The notes under the pieces were generated by a model. The model was not told where the DNA came from. It ran no database searches and saw only the letters and a program-made list of their open reading frames with translations. DNA of 64,000 bases from Pseudomonadota bacterium (GTDB taxonomy: Bacteria; Myxococcota_A; UBA796; SXON01), in contig JAUXQH010000072.1 in NCBI GenBank assembly GCA_030685065.1, forward strand, positions 88,394 to 152,393. Direction: 5' to 3'. The position numbers and the translations under genes are program-made. Positions 47,521-56,133 of the stretch are shown here, piece by piece (position 1 is the stretch's first letter; each line of letters opens with the position of its first letter).

Positions 47521-48516
47521 CTACGCCCCGATGAGGTGCCGCACCCGTTGCACCCGTTGCTCCAGCGTTCCTCGGAGCGAGGTGTACGGCACGTCGAGGA
47601 TCCCGAGCACCACGCGGTACCGCGCCTGCATGCGCCGCTGGAAGTCGGGATCGCTCCGGGTCCCGTCCTGCACGAACCCGAAGTCGTCCTCGCACAGGAA
47701 CAGGTGGTCGTAGCGGGTCTCTCGCGCGAGCGTCGCGAGCTCCGGATCGACCCGTCCGTGCCACATCGCCGCGAACAGCGCCGTCGTGAGCGGTGTCGTG
47801 TCCACGAACAGCCAGCGGTGGGCATCGCGCCGCTCGGCCGCCGTCCGCGCGACGTGCGTTCGCCCGATCCCGACAAAGTCTGCCTCCGCGAGGCCGCCCT
47901 GGGCCTCCCACAGCGTGCGCCCGTACTCGGGGACGAAGCGCGTGCCGAGCTCGACCGCGAGCCGCTCGGTGAGGGTGCTCTTCCCGGTGGATTCGGCCCC
48001 GATGAAGGCGACGGTCTGGACGAAGTCGGCGTAGACCGACGGATCGAGGAAGCCCCGGAGCCCGTGGGGATCGGCGCGCAGGGCGGTCCCGCAGACCGGG
48101 AGGGCGACCCGGGCGAGGTCGACGAGGCGGTGCGCCACGGGGTGCCCGAGGGCGCGGCCGAGGGAGGCGGCGAACCCGTCCCCGTAGGGTTCGCTCGTGT
48201 AGACCACGTCGACCGGCCAGCCGCTGTCGCGCACGAACGCCGCGACGAAGGCGCGGGGCTCGTCGTCGGGGGCGTCGTTCGCGGGGAGGCCGGCGCGGGC
48301 CCGCGGATCGAGCACCGCGAGGCCGGCGAGCCTCTCCCCATACAGCGCCTCGAGCCAGCGTCGGCGCCGTGGGGCGTCACAGCCCGGGAGCTCGGGGAGC
48401 GACCAGGACAGGACGCGCACCTCCGCGCACTCGGCCAGCGCGGTATCGAGCACCAGCTGGTGCCCGCGGTGGAGCGGCGAGAACTTCCCGACGACGAGCG
48501 CGCGCGGGCGGGTCAT
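47521..48516 (-). CDS. nadR: NadR-type NMN adenylyltransferase / nicotinamide riboside kinase
   Basis: A 331-residue bifunctional enzyme. The N-terminal nucleotidyltransferase domain has GKFSPLHRGH (residues 10-19, the (H/R)xGH motif) and a TSEPYGDGFA segment. The C-terminal kinase begins at the P-loop GAESTGKST (about 174-182). Together they convert nicotinamide riboside to NMN and then NAD. The N-terminal helix-turn-helix repressor domain of enteric NadR is missing, so this protein is metabolic only. ATG 48516 overlaps the TGA of pnuC (ATGA). Confidence 0.94.
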   Translation of the reverse strand: MTRPRALVVGKFSPLHRGHQLVLDTALAECAEVRVLSWSLPELPGCDAPRRRRWLEALYGERLAGLAVLDPRARAGLPANDAPDDEPRAFVAAFVRDSGWPVDVVYTSEPYGDGFAASLGRALGHPVAHRLVDLARVALPVCGTALRADPHGLRGFLDPSVYADFVQTVAFIGAESTGKSTLTERLAVELGTRFVPEYGRTLWEAQGGLAEADFVGIGRTHVARTAAERRDAHRWLFVDTTPLTTALFAAMWHGRVDPELATLARETRYDHLFLCEDDFGFVQDGTRSDPDFQRRMQARYRVVLGILDVPYTSLRGTLEQRVQRVRHLIGA

Positions 48517-49085
48517 GCCGCGGCGGCCCGATCATCGTGACGCGCGAGCGTGCGCCAGTGGTAGAGGCCCCATCCGGCGTTGAGCAGGTAGCCGGTGTAG
48601 AGGAGCGCGGTGAACGGGATTCCCTTCGACGCGTAGAGCGGTACCGAGAGCACGTCCGCCGCGATCCAGAGCCACCAGCTCTCGACCTTGCGTTGCATCA
48701 GCAGCCACGTCGCGGCGATGCTCAGCGCGAGGATCGCCGAGTCGACGAACGGAGCGGCCGCCGCCGTGAACAGGTGGAGCAGGGTGCCGTACGCGCCCGC
48801 GGTCACCGTCACGAAGATCACGGTCGCGACGGCATCCGCCCCGTTCGCATGGGTGACCGGGAGCTCGGTGCGCGCCGCGCCCCCGAAGCGCCAGCGCCAC
48901 CAACCCGCGAGGCTCGTGGCCACGAAGAAGGCCATGAGCGTGACGTCGGCGTAGAGCCGCACCTCCGCGAACACGAAGCCGAGCAAAACGGACCCCACGA
49001 CGCCGGTCCACCAGGTGTGGGCCGAGTTGCGGTTGGCCGCCACCACGGAGGCGGTGTTGAACAGGACCGAGAGCGGCTCGAGCAT
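48513..49085 (-). CDS. pnuC: Nicotinamide riboside transporter PnuC
   Basis: A 190-residue membrane protein with seven hydrophobic segments. Family motifs are WWLWIAADVLSVPLYASKGI and YTGYLLNAGWGLYHWR; a Trp-rich WWRWRF loop also fits. PnuC facilitates diffusion of nicotinamide riboside, which NadR then traps by phosphorylation, so the coupled pair makes a complete salvage route. The start ATG 49085 is chosen because upstream in-frame residues (MLRARRVLQHPA) are not family-like and fall in a hairpin just before the ATG. Confidence 0.93.
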   Translation of the reverse strand: MLEPLSVLFNTASVVAANRNSAHTWWTGVVGSVLLGFVFAEVRLYADVTLMAFFVATSLAGWWRWRFGGAARTELPVTHANGADAVATVIFVTVTAGAYGTLLHLFTAAAAPFVDSAILALSIAATWLLMQRKVESWWLWIAADVLSVPLYASKGIPFTALLYTGYLLNAGWGLYHWRTLARHDDRAAAA

Positions 49086-49086
49086 G

Positions 49087-49134
49087 GCCGGGTGTTGTAG
49101 CACCCGGCGCGCCCTCAGCATCCAGGAGGCGCGC
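49087..49134 (-). promoter_or_regulatory. Two overlapping hairpins in the pnuC leader
   Basis: A perfect 8-bp stem GCCGGGTG/CACCCGGC (49087-49094, 49101-49108) ends 1 nt before the pnuC ATG. A 7-bp stem GCGCGCC/GGCGCGC (49107-49113, 49128-49134) overlaps it by 2 nt, so the two compete at their edge. They fill the space between the SIMPL stop and pnuC. Either a terminator for the SIMPL gene or a translational switch for pnuC. Confidence 0.4.
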
Positions 49135-49135
49135 G

Positions 49136-49870
49136 CTACGTCCCCGGCTCCTCCTCGGGCCCCGGCTCCTCCTTCGGCGTCACCGCGCCGGCGAGCGCGA
49201 AGGTGACATCCACCTCCGCCCGGTAGATCTGCTCTCCCGCGAGCACGGGCATCGCCGAGATGTCCGCGTCCGCCGTGCCCGCGCGCTCCATGTAGATCGG
49301 GCCCGGCGGCGTGGTGTCCTGCGTGCGGATGGAGACGTTCATCGGCTCGCCCAGCTCGACCCCGAGGTTGATCGCGACGAGGGCCGCGTTCTCCCGGGCA
49401 TCGGTCACCGCCGCGTCGAGCGCCTCCTGCTGCGCGGCGGCCTCGTCCTCCACCTTCCAGACGACCGCGAGCACCTCGTTGGCTCCCGCGCCGACCGCGG
49501 CGTCCAGCACGCTCCCGGCCTTTGTCGGGTCATCCACGCGGATGTCGAGGATCGCGCTCGCCTCGTACCCGACCAGCCGCGGTCCGGTTTTTTCGTTGTA
49601 CTCGTAGCGCGGCTGGAGCGAGAGTTGGGAGGTGCGGATGTTCTCGGGCGTCACCTGTTGGCCGAGAGCTTGGGTGACTGCCGTCATCTTCTGGGCGGCC
49701 TTGTCGAACGCGGCCGCGGCGGTGTTCGCCTGCGAGCGCACCCCGAGGGAGAGCACGGCTTCGTCCGGCGCGACGTACACCTCACCTACGCCGGTCACGT
49801 TCAGGTTGTTTCGGGGCTCGACCTCGGCGGCGGACGCCGTGGCCAACATGTAGAGCGCGGTCGCGAGCAT
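49136..49870 (-). CDS. SIMPL domain (DUF541) periplasmic protein
   Basis: A 244-residue exported protein (signal MLATALYMLATASAAE, uncharged). The DUF541/SIMPL fold is recognised from NLNVTGVGEVYVAPDEAVLSLGV, VTPENIRTSQLSLQPRYEYN, GYEASAILDIRV and VEDEAAAQQEALDAAVTDAR. Relatives include E. coli YggE, linked to oxidative stress tolerance, and BP26 of Brucella, which forms channel-like oligomers. A Pro/Glu-rich tail ends the protein. A good AGGAGG lies 5 nt before the ATG, and a promoter plus palindrome is seen upstream, so it has its own regulated transcript. Confidence 0.92.
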   Translation of the reverse strand: MLATALYMLATASAAEVEPRNNLNVTGVGEVYVAPDEAVLSLGVRSQANTAAAAFDKAAQKMTAVTQALGQQVTPENIRTSQLSLQPRYEYNEKTGPRLVGYEASAILDIRVDDPTKAGSVLDAAVGAGANEVLAVVWKVEDEAAAQQEALDAAVTDARENAALVAINLGVELGEPMNVSIRTQDTTPPGPIYMERAGTADADISAMPVLAGEQIYRAEVDVTFALAGAVTPKEEPGPEEEPGT

Positions 49871-49890
49871 GGAACCTCCTCTTCACGGAA

Positions 49891-49925
49891 TCTCTCGGAG
49901 CGACATCGGAGAGATGTCGGAGAGA
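49891..49925. promoter_or_regulatory. Palindromic operator candidate before the SIMPL gene
   Basis: Inner arms CGACATC (49901-49907) and GATGTCG (49913-49919) with a 5-nt spacer, and outer arms TCTCTC (49891-49896) and GAGAGA (49920-49925). It lies between the predicted -10 element and the ribosome binding site, a typical repressor position. Confidence 0.45.
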
Positions 49926-49927
49926 CA

Positions 49928-49955
49928 AGAGTAGGCTCCGAACGTCGGGATCCAA
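49928..49955 (-). promoter_or_regulatory. Sigma-70-like promoter TTGGAT-N16-TACTCT for the SIMPL gene
   Basis: On the minus strand, -35 TTGGAT (49955-49950) and -10 TACTCT (49933-49928) with a 16-nt spacer, about 58 nt before the ATG. A-T-richer than its surroundings. Confidence 0.42.
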
Positions 49956-49994
49956 GCACGGACCGGTGGCGACCTGCGGGAGCTCCGGGGGGCG

Positions 49995-51560
49995 TCACGC
50001 CGCGGTCACCGCCTCCTCCCCCGTCGGTGCCGCGGGCGTCGCGTGCGAGAGCTGCGCGGAGCCTTGCCCGTCGAACACCCGGAGCTCGGCCTCGCGTGTC
50101 ACCCGCCCCGGTCGAATCCACGCAAACGCGTTGATTCCCACCTTCTTCGTGCACTCCACATCGTCGAACGCGGGCGACCAGTGCCCGGTGTTGAGAAAAT
50201 CGATGCCGTCGTGGCGGCGCACGGCGGCGCGGTGGGTGTGGCCCATCACCACCCGTGTCACGTGGGCGATCCGGCCGAGCTCGCCGACGCGCTTCCGGAT
50301 GTTCGCCTGGGTGTTCCCGACATCCGAGCGGCAGCTCCGCGCATAGGCGACGTAGAAGGGGAGCAAGGCCAGAAATAGCGCGACCGCCCAGCCAACCCCG
50401 AGGTCGGCGCTCCCCCGGTCGAACATCCACCGAAGCGCGGAGGTGAGCTGGAACACGAAGACGACGAGCAGGGCCAGCAGGCCGACACGATCGAGCCAGA
50501 GCTCCCGTGCCACCTTGAGCGGGGAGTACACGGCGGGGTGCACGGCCACGTCGCGGAGCGCACGCACCATGGCCGGGGTGCCCCGGGCCCGGCGCGCCGC
50601 GTCGCGCACGCGCTCCTCGAGTCGGGCGGGATCTCGCTGGGCGGGGCGCAGCCCCTCATCCACGGACACCCACAGGGTGACGAGCGCGGTCCAGAACCAG
50701 GTGAACGCGAGAAGCGGGTCCTGCCGGGCGACATAGCGGAAGAAGAACCGGACGTAGTCTTTGAACGGCCGGATGAAGCTGTCCTCGACATGGGGGTTGA
50801 ACAACCCCATCCCGTTGAGCATCACCTTGCCGGCGATGTTCCCGAACGGCATGCGCACGCGCAGCCTCCCCTTCACCTCGATGAAGGGGTGCAGCGGGTC
50901 GTGGCACACGCAGTAGGCGTCGAGCTGATTCCCGTGCATGACGAGGGTGTCCCCGCCCGAGATGCGGAAGAATTCGCAGATCGTGAGCGCGTCACGACGG
51001 ATCTCCGCGGGCGCCCCGGCAGGGGGCTGCGCCAGAGCGGCCCGGAGCTCAGCCTGGACGGCCGGCCAATGGAGCTCGAGGTCGTGGTTGCCGATGATGA
51101 AGACGAGCAGGTTCCCGTCGGCCATCCATTGCGCGAGCGCGCCGCAGAGCTCCGGGTGGTCCGCGAGGATGCGGCGCATCTTCCAGGCCGAACGCTCCTC
51201 TTCCGCCACCAATCCGCGGCACCGCTCCAGCCAGGAAACCTTGTAGGGGGCGGGCTCGGGCGCACCCACGACGGTGTCGAAGTCGAAGATGTCCCCCGCG
51301 AGCACGAGCTCGACCGGCTGTCCGGCGGACAGGTCGCGCAGGTGTACGAGGAGCCGGAGCAGGGGGCCGTCGTCGACCACGTCGGCGTGTTTGTAGCGTC
51401 GCCATGCCGGCCTACGCGGATCGGGGGCTTCGATGTCGGAGAGGTGGAGGTCGCTGATCACGGCTGTGTGGGCCGGCCCCCTGCGCGGGGCGGATCGCCG
51501 CTCGGTGTAGAGGGGCAGGTCGTTCGCCACGGGGCTCCCGAGTGGCCCACCCTGTAGCAT
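49995..51560 (-). CDS. Metallophosphoesterase with membrane helices inside the catalytic domain
   Basis: A 521-residue calcineurin-like phosphoesterase. The five metal-binding motifs are all present: DLH (about residues 36-38), GDIFDFD (about 90), GNHD (about 157), MHGNQ (about 210) and GHTH (about 443). Between the fourth and fifth motifs lies an insertion of about 230 residues with hydrophobic segments FFFRYVARQDPLLAFTWFW, LLALLVVFVFQLTSAL and WAVALFLALLPFYVAYA. The motif pattern is like LpxH and cell-wall or lipid phosphoesterases; the membrane insert suggests a lipid substrate. A GTG 30 nt downstream has a better ribosome site and could be the true start. Confidence 0.85.
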   Translation of the reverse strand: MLQGGPLGSPVANDLPLYTERRSAPRRGPAHTAVISDLHLSDIEAPDPRRPAWRRYKHADVVDDGPLLRLLVHLRDLSAGQPVELVLAGDIFDFDTVVGAPEPAPYKVSWLERCRGLVAEEERSAWKMRRILADHPELCGALAQWMADGNLLVFIIGNHDLELHWPAVQAELRAALAQPPAGAPAEIRRDALTICEFFRISGGDTLVMHGNQLDAYCVCHDPLHPFIEVKGRLRVRMPFGNIAGKVMLNGMGLFNPHVEDSFIRPFKDYVRFFFRYVARQDPLLAFTWFWTALVTLWVSVDEGLRPAQRDPARLEERVRDAARRARGTPAMVRALRDVAVHPAVYSPLKVARELWLDRVGLLALLVVFVFQLTSALRWMFDRGSADLGVGWAVALFLALLPFYVAYARSCRSDVGNTQANIRKRVGELGRIAHVTRVVMGHTHRAAVRRHDGIDFLNTGHWSPAFDDVECTKKVGINAFAWIRPGRVTREAELRVFDGQGSAQLSHATPAAPTGEEAVTAA

Positions 51561-51675
51561 CGGGGCGGCGGGCGCATCGGCGCCGTTGCATCACGAGACG
51601 GCCGAAGATCCTGTGCAGTTCGAGGTACAGGTGGGGTCGTGAGGCAGGTTTTGGGAGACGGGTCACGGTTCGTCA

Positions 51676-51705
51676 TTGACCGTCGCGGGCCCGCCTGCAT
51701 ACGCT
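51676..51705 (+). promoter_or_regulatory. Possible promoter TTGACC-N18-TACGCT for the large MopE gene
   Basis: -35 TTGACC at 51676-51681 and -10 TACGCT at 51700-51705 (or CATACG at 51698-51703 with a 16-nt spacer), about 64 nt before the ATG. The rest of the 208-nt gap to the phosphoesterase gene shows no clear structure. Confidence 0.33.
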
Positions 51706-51768
51706 CCCCGGCAGGCACCGGTCGTCCGTCTCGTCCCTCGTCGAGCCCGACCGTCCACCGAGGTTCAC

Positions 51769-54700
51769 ATGTCCCGTTCGAGCTCCCTCCTCGCGGTCTT
51801 CGGCCCCTCCACGCTCCTGGCCCTCGCGGCCTGCGGGGCCGTCCCGGCGCCCGACAGCACGGCGCTGGAGACGGCGGACACGGCGACGGTCGCCGCCCTC
51901 GAGACCGGCGCGGATTCGGGCAGCTCGGACCTCGTGATCAGCGGGTCGGACAGCCGGCAGGCCGTCGTGCTCGGCACCGGGCCCGACCTCGACGCGGACG
52001 GGTACGCGACCAGCCTCGACTGCGACGATGCCGATGCCACCGCGTTTCCCGGCGCCGCAGAGGCGGACGACCTGGCGGATGACGATTGTGACGGCTGGGT
52101 CGACGAGGACTTCGTCGCCGTGGGGGACGTGGTGGTCTCCGAGGTGAACCGCGGGGCGCGGTTCGGCGGCTCCATCATCGTGAACGACGGATCGTGGGTC
52201 GAGGTCTACAACGCCTCCGGCCGTACGATCGACCTGGCGAATTGGGCCTTCTCCCGCGGCGCCTCCGCCCCATACAACGAGATCACGCTCGACGCGGCCT
52301 CCGCCCCCCTGCTCGCCCCCGGCGACTACGCGGTGCTGTGCGACACCGACAACTACCAGGGCTCGTCGGTCGCGTTCCCGCTCACGTGCGACTACGTCTG
52401 GGGCGACGAGGCTCAGCCCTCCTCCTACGTGGGCGTCAACCACGACAACACGCTCTACCTCCGTCGTGACGCGGAAACCGTGGCGCTCTACCTCGGCGGC
52501 GGCCGCACCACCGGCACCCTCATCGACTCCGTCCATTGGACCTACGACGCGACGAACGGCTACTGGCCGCGTGACGCCAGCTATTCATTGAGCCTCGACG
52601 CCGGGTACCTCAACAGCGTCGACAACGACAACCGGGACGTGTGGTGCTCCACCTCGAGCAGCGCCACGGGCGTGGTCTCCGCGAGCTCCGCCTGGCGCTG
52701 GTACGACAACCTCTCGAGCACGCGCGACGAGCACGGCACGCCCGGCGCGGCGAACTATGCCTGCCAGAACCTGCCCGACCTCGACGCCGACGGCTACACC
52801 GGCGTCGACGATTGTGACGACGACGACCCCTCGATCCACCCCGGCGTGGCCGAGGATTGTGACGGCATCGACCAGGATTGTGACGGCGACATCGACAACG
52901 GCGCCCCCGGCAGCAGCGACTGGTACGCCGACCTCGACGGGGACACCTTCGGGGACCCGGGCGGCCTGCTCAGCACCTGCGCCACCCCCGCCGGCTACGT
53001 GCTCGACAACACCGACTGTGACGACTCCTCCGCCGCGGCCCTCCCCGGCGGGACCGAGGTCTGCGACGATCTCGACAACGATTGCAACGGCAGCGTGGAC
53101 GACGGCGGGCTCTCCGGCTCCAACGTGTTCTACGCGGATGCCGACGGCGACAGCTACGGCGACCCGGACAGCACCACCACCAGCTGCCTCGTGCCCGCGG
53201 GCTACTCGGTCGATGACGCCGACTGTGACGACTCCGACGCGACCATCTCGCCCGACGGCGTCGAGGCGGACGACTCGTTCGACAACGATTGTGACGGCTG
53301 GGTCGACGAGGACTTCGTCGCCGTGGGTGACCTCGTCTTCACCGAGATCAACCGCCAGGCCCGCTTCGGCGGCGCAGTCGTCGTGAACGACGGCGCGTGG
53401 CTCGAGGTCTACAACGACTCCGCGCGCACGGTCGACCTCTCGAACTGGACCCTCGCGCGTGGCACCTCGACGTCCGGCCAGCAGATCGCGCTCGATCCGG
53501 CCTCCGCCCCCGTGCTGGCCCCCGGCGAGTACGCCGTGTTCTGCGACACCGACAACTACCAGGGCTCGGCCACCGCCGCCTGGCCGATGGCGTGCGACTA
53601 CGTCTGGGGTGACGAGACCCAGGCCGCCTCCTACCAGGGCGCGTACCACAACAACGTCTTCTACCTCCGTCGCGACACGGACACGGTCGGGCTGTACGTA
53701 GCGGGCAACCGCACGACCGGCACCAAGGTCGACTCCGTGACCTGGACCTACGACGCGACGAACGGCTACTGGCCGCGCAACGCCGGCTTCTCCATCAGCC
53801 TGGACGCCGCCTACGTCGACGACACGCTGAACGACCAGCGCACCGCCTGGTGCTCCACGGCGTCGAGCGCGACGGGCACGGTGACCAACAACACCGCCTG
53901 GCGCTGGTTCGACAACCTCACGACCGCGAACGACGAGCACGGCACCCCCGGCTCGGCCAACTACGACTGCCTGAACGACCCGGATCTCGACGGCGACGGC
54001 GTCACCGGCGCCACCGACTGCAACGAGGCGGACGCGACGATCTACCCGGGCGCCCCGGAGACCTGCAACGACATCGACGACGACTGTGACAGCGTCATCG
54101 ACGAGGACGCCATCGACGAGCCGCTCTGGTATGCGGACGCCGACGGGGACGAGTTCGGGGATCCCCTCGTGGTCGACCTCGCGTGCGACCAGCCCGCCGC
54201 CTACGTCGCCGATGCGACCGACTGCGACGACGCGACCGCCTCGACCAACCCCGGCGCGGACGAGGTCTGCAACGACATCGACGACGACTGCGACGTCGCG
54301 ATCGACGAGAGCGCGATCGACGCCCCCACCTGGTACAACGACCTCGACGGGGACACCTACGGGGCCGACGCCGACACCTCGGTGACCTGCGATCAGCCCA
54401 CCGGCTACCTCGCCGACGGCGGCGACTGCGACGACGCCGATCCCGCCATCAACCCCGCCGCCACCGAGACGTGCGACGGCGTCGACGAAGACTGTGACGC
54501 CACGATCGACGACGGCGCGCCGGGCGCGGACACGTTCTACGCGGACGCCGACGGCGACACCTACGGGGACGCCGCGACCACCACCCTCTCGTGCGTGGCG
54601 CCCTCCGGCTTCGTCGCCGACGCGACCGATTGCGACGACGCGGCCTCCACCACCAACCCCGGCGCGGCCGAGGTTTGCGACGACTACGTCGACAACGACT

Positions 54701-56091
54701 GCGATCCCGACCCGACGAGCTGCGAGTGGTCCGGCAGCCGCGGCGTGAAGGACGAGTACGACTTCCGCGGCTACGGCACCGCGGCGAGCTTCTCGGTCGG
54801 GCACTCCATCGCCAACAACGGTGACTTCAACGGTGACGGTCTGGACGACGTGGTGGTGGGGCAGGCCTACCACGACACGACGGTGGTGGACGCCGGCCGC
54901 TTCCACATGTGGTACGGCACGGTCGACGCGAGCGACGCCCTCTCGACCGCCGACCTCACGGTCGACGGGGACAGCACGGTCGGCTCCGACCAGTTCGGCT
55001 GGGCCAGCCGCTTCGCGGGCGACGTAGATGGGGACGGCATCGACGACCTGCTCTCCTCCGCGTGGCTCGCGGGCACGACCAACGGGGGGAAGGCCTACCT
55101 GTTCCTGGGCGGCACCACCCCCGCGACCGTGGCGAGCGCGTTTGCCTCCTTCGGGTCGACCGGCACCAACAACTTCACGGGCACCGCGGTCGACGGCGGC
55201 GACATCGATGGGGACGGCCTCGCGGACGTGCTGACGAGCGCCTACGGGCGGGCGTCCTCCGCGGGCGCGGTCGGCGTGTGGAACTCCAGCGCCATCGGCG
55301 GCGGCGCCGAGATCATCTCGACCGATGCGACGTTGTTCATCACCGGGGCCACCGCGGGGGACTACCTCGGGTACTCCGCCGCGATGGCGCCGGACCTCGA
55401 TGGGGACGGCATGGCGGACCTGATCCTCGGCGCGCCCGCGGCGGGCACGACCACCACGCCGGGCAAGGCCTACGTGTTCTACGGCGTGGACACGCTGACC
55501 GGCACCATCAGCGCCTCCACGGCGGACGCCACGCTCACCGGCTCCGTGAACGGCGATCGCTTCGGCCTCTCCGTGGCGAGCCTCGGCGACATCGACAACG
55601 ACGGCGCGGGAGACTTCGCGGTGTCCGCCGACAAGGAAGACACCTCCGCCACCGACGCGGGCGCCGTGTACCTCTACACCAGCACCCCGACCGGCGCTGC
55701 GACCGGGGCGTCCGCGGCGTCCTCCATGATCACCGGTGAGGTCGCGAACGACTTCTTCGGTCGCTCCGTGGGTGGCGTCGGGGACACCAACGGGGACGGC
55801 TACGACGACCTCTCGGTCGGCGCCACCGGGTACGACGTGGGCTCGCTCTCGGGCGCGGGCGCGATGTACGTCGTGTACGGGCCGGTGGTGGCGGGCACCT
55901 CCTCGGCCACGACCTACGGAGCGCGCTTTGTCGGCGCGAACACCTCCGACGCCGTCGGGTACGCGGTCGGCGGCGGTGGTGACGTGGATGGCGACGGCTA
56001 CGCGGACTTCATGACGAGCGCCCCGAGCTGGGACTCCTTCGGGTTCCTGAACGCCGGCGGGTCCTGGCTGTTCTACGGCCGCGGCGAGTAG
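51769..56091 (+). CDS. Giant MopE-repeat / double lamin-tail / FG-GAP surface lipoprotein
   Basis: A 1440-residue lipoprotein from ATG 51769 (lipobox LAAC). Order of parts: a Thr/Ala/Asp-rich linker; a DCDD repeat; a lamin-tail domain (about residues 105-330); a set of MopE-like repeats (about 338-500, e.g. CDGIDQDCDGDIDNG); a second, closely similar lamin-tail domain (about 506-733); at least four more MopE-like units (about 738-985) each with a WYADxDGDxxGD spacer; then seven FG-GAP/VCBS-type repeats (e.g. DFNGDGLDDVVVGQA, DIDGDGLADVLTSA, DVDGDGYADFMTSA) to the end. It should be a long calcium-binding surface protein. Start preceded by a possible promoter at 51676. Confidence 0.92.
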   Translation: MSRSSSLLAVFGPSTLLALAACGAVPAPDSTALETADTATVAALETGADSGSSDLVISGSDSRQAVVLGTGPDLDADGYATSLDCDDADATAFPGAAEADDLADDDCDGWVDEDFVAVGDVVVSEVNRGARFGGSIIVNDGSWVEVYNASGRTIDLANWAFSRGASAPYNEITLDAASAPLLAPGDYAVLCDTDNYQGSSVAFPLTCDYVWGDEAQPSSYVGVNHDNTLYLRRDAETVALYLGGGRTTGTLIDSVHWTYDATNGYWPRDASYSLSLDAGYLNSVDNDNRDVWCSTSSSATGVVSASSAWRWYDNLSSTRDEHGTPGAANYACQNLPDLDADGYTGVDDCDDDDPSIHPGVAEDCDGIDQDCDGDIDNGAPGSSDWYADLDGDTFGDPGGLLSTCATPAGYVLDNTDCDDSSAAALPGGTEVCDDLDNDCNGSVDDGGLSGSNVFYADADGDSYGDPDSTTTSCLVPAGYSVDDADCDDSDATISPDGVEADDSFDNDCDGWVDEDFVAVGDLVFTEINRQARFGGAVVVNDGAWLEVYNDSARTVDLSNWTLARGTSTSGQQIALDPASAPVLAPGEYAVFCDTDNYQGSATAAWPMACDYVWGDETQAASYQGAYHNNVFYLRRDTDTVGLYVAGNRTTGTKVDSVTWTYDATNGYWPRNAGFSISLDAAYVDDTLNDQRTAWCSTASSATGTVTNNTAWRWFDNLTTANDEHGTPGSANYDCLNDPDLDGDGVTGATDCNEADATIYPGAPETCNDIDDDCDSVIDEDAIDEPLWYADADGDEFGDPLVVDLACDQPAAYVADATDCDDATASTNPGADEVCNDIDDDCDVAIDESAIDAPTWYNDLDGDTYGADADTSVTCDQPTGYLADGGDCDDADPAINPAATETCDGVDEDCDATIDDGAPGADTFYADADGDTYGDAATTTLSCVAPSGFVADATDCDDAASTTNPGAAEVCDDYVDNDCDPDPTSCEWSGSRGVKDEYDFRGYGTAASFSVGHSIANNGDFNGDGLDDVVVGQAYHDTTVVDAGRFHMWYGTVDASDALSTADLTVDGDSTVGSDQFGWASRFAGDVDGDGIDDLLSSAWLAGTTNGGKAYLFLGGTTPATVASAFASFGSTGTNNFTGTAVDGGDIDGDGLADVLTSAYGRASSAGAVGVWNSSAIGGGAEIISTDATLFITGATAGDYLGYSAAMAPDLDGDGMADLILGAPAAGTTTTPGKAYVFYGVDTLTGTISASTADATLTGSVNGDRFGLSVASLGDIDNDGAGDFAVSADKEDTSATDAGAVYLYTSTPTGAATGASAASSMITGEVANDFFGRSVGGVGDTNGDGYDDLSVGATGYDVGSLSGAGAMYVVYGPVVAGTSSATTYGARFVGANTSDAVGYAVGGGGDVDGDGYADFMTSAPSWDSFGFLNAGGSWLFYGRGE
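52084..52760 (+). repeat. Lamin-tail coding duplication, copy 1
   Basis: About 680 nt encoding a DCDGWVDEDFVAVGD start, a lamin-tail domain and a DEHGTPGAANY end. The same order with high protein and nucleotide similarity is found at 53287-53966. Confidence 0.8.
53287..53966 (+). repeat. Lamin-tail coding duplication, copy 2
   Basis: Second copy of the 52084-52760 segment, again beginning with DCDGWVDEDFVAVGD and ending with DEHGTPGSANY. The two are separated by a block of MopE-like repeats, so the duplicated unit was probably lamin-tail plus repeats. Confidence 0.8.
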
Positions 56092-56109
56092 TCGCGGGGT
56101 GGGGACTAC
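56088..56109 (+). terminator. Hairpin GTAGTC...GACTAC after the giant MopE gene
   Basis: Perfect 6-bp arms (56088-56093 and 56104-56109) with a 10-nt G-rich loop, beginning at the TAG stop. Followed by CTTCC, not a real T-tract. Weak terminator candidate. Confidence 0.33.
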
Positions 56110-56133
56110 CTTCCGACCGAGGGAGGGGTCCGC

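Noticed and set aside
46658..49085. Dioxygenase, nadR and pnuC as one aromatic-NAD pathway
   Set aside because: nadR-pnuC are clearly linked, but the dioxygenase is 107 nt away with no overlap and no metabolic connection that the sequence shows.
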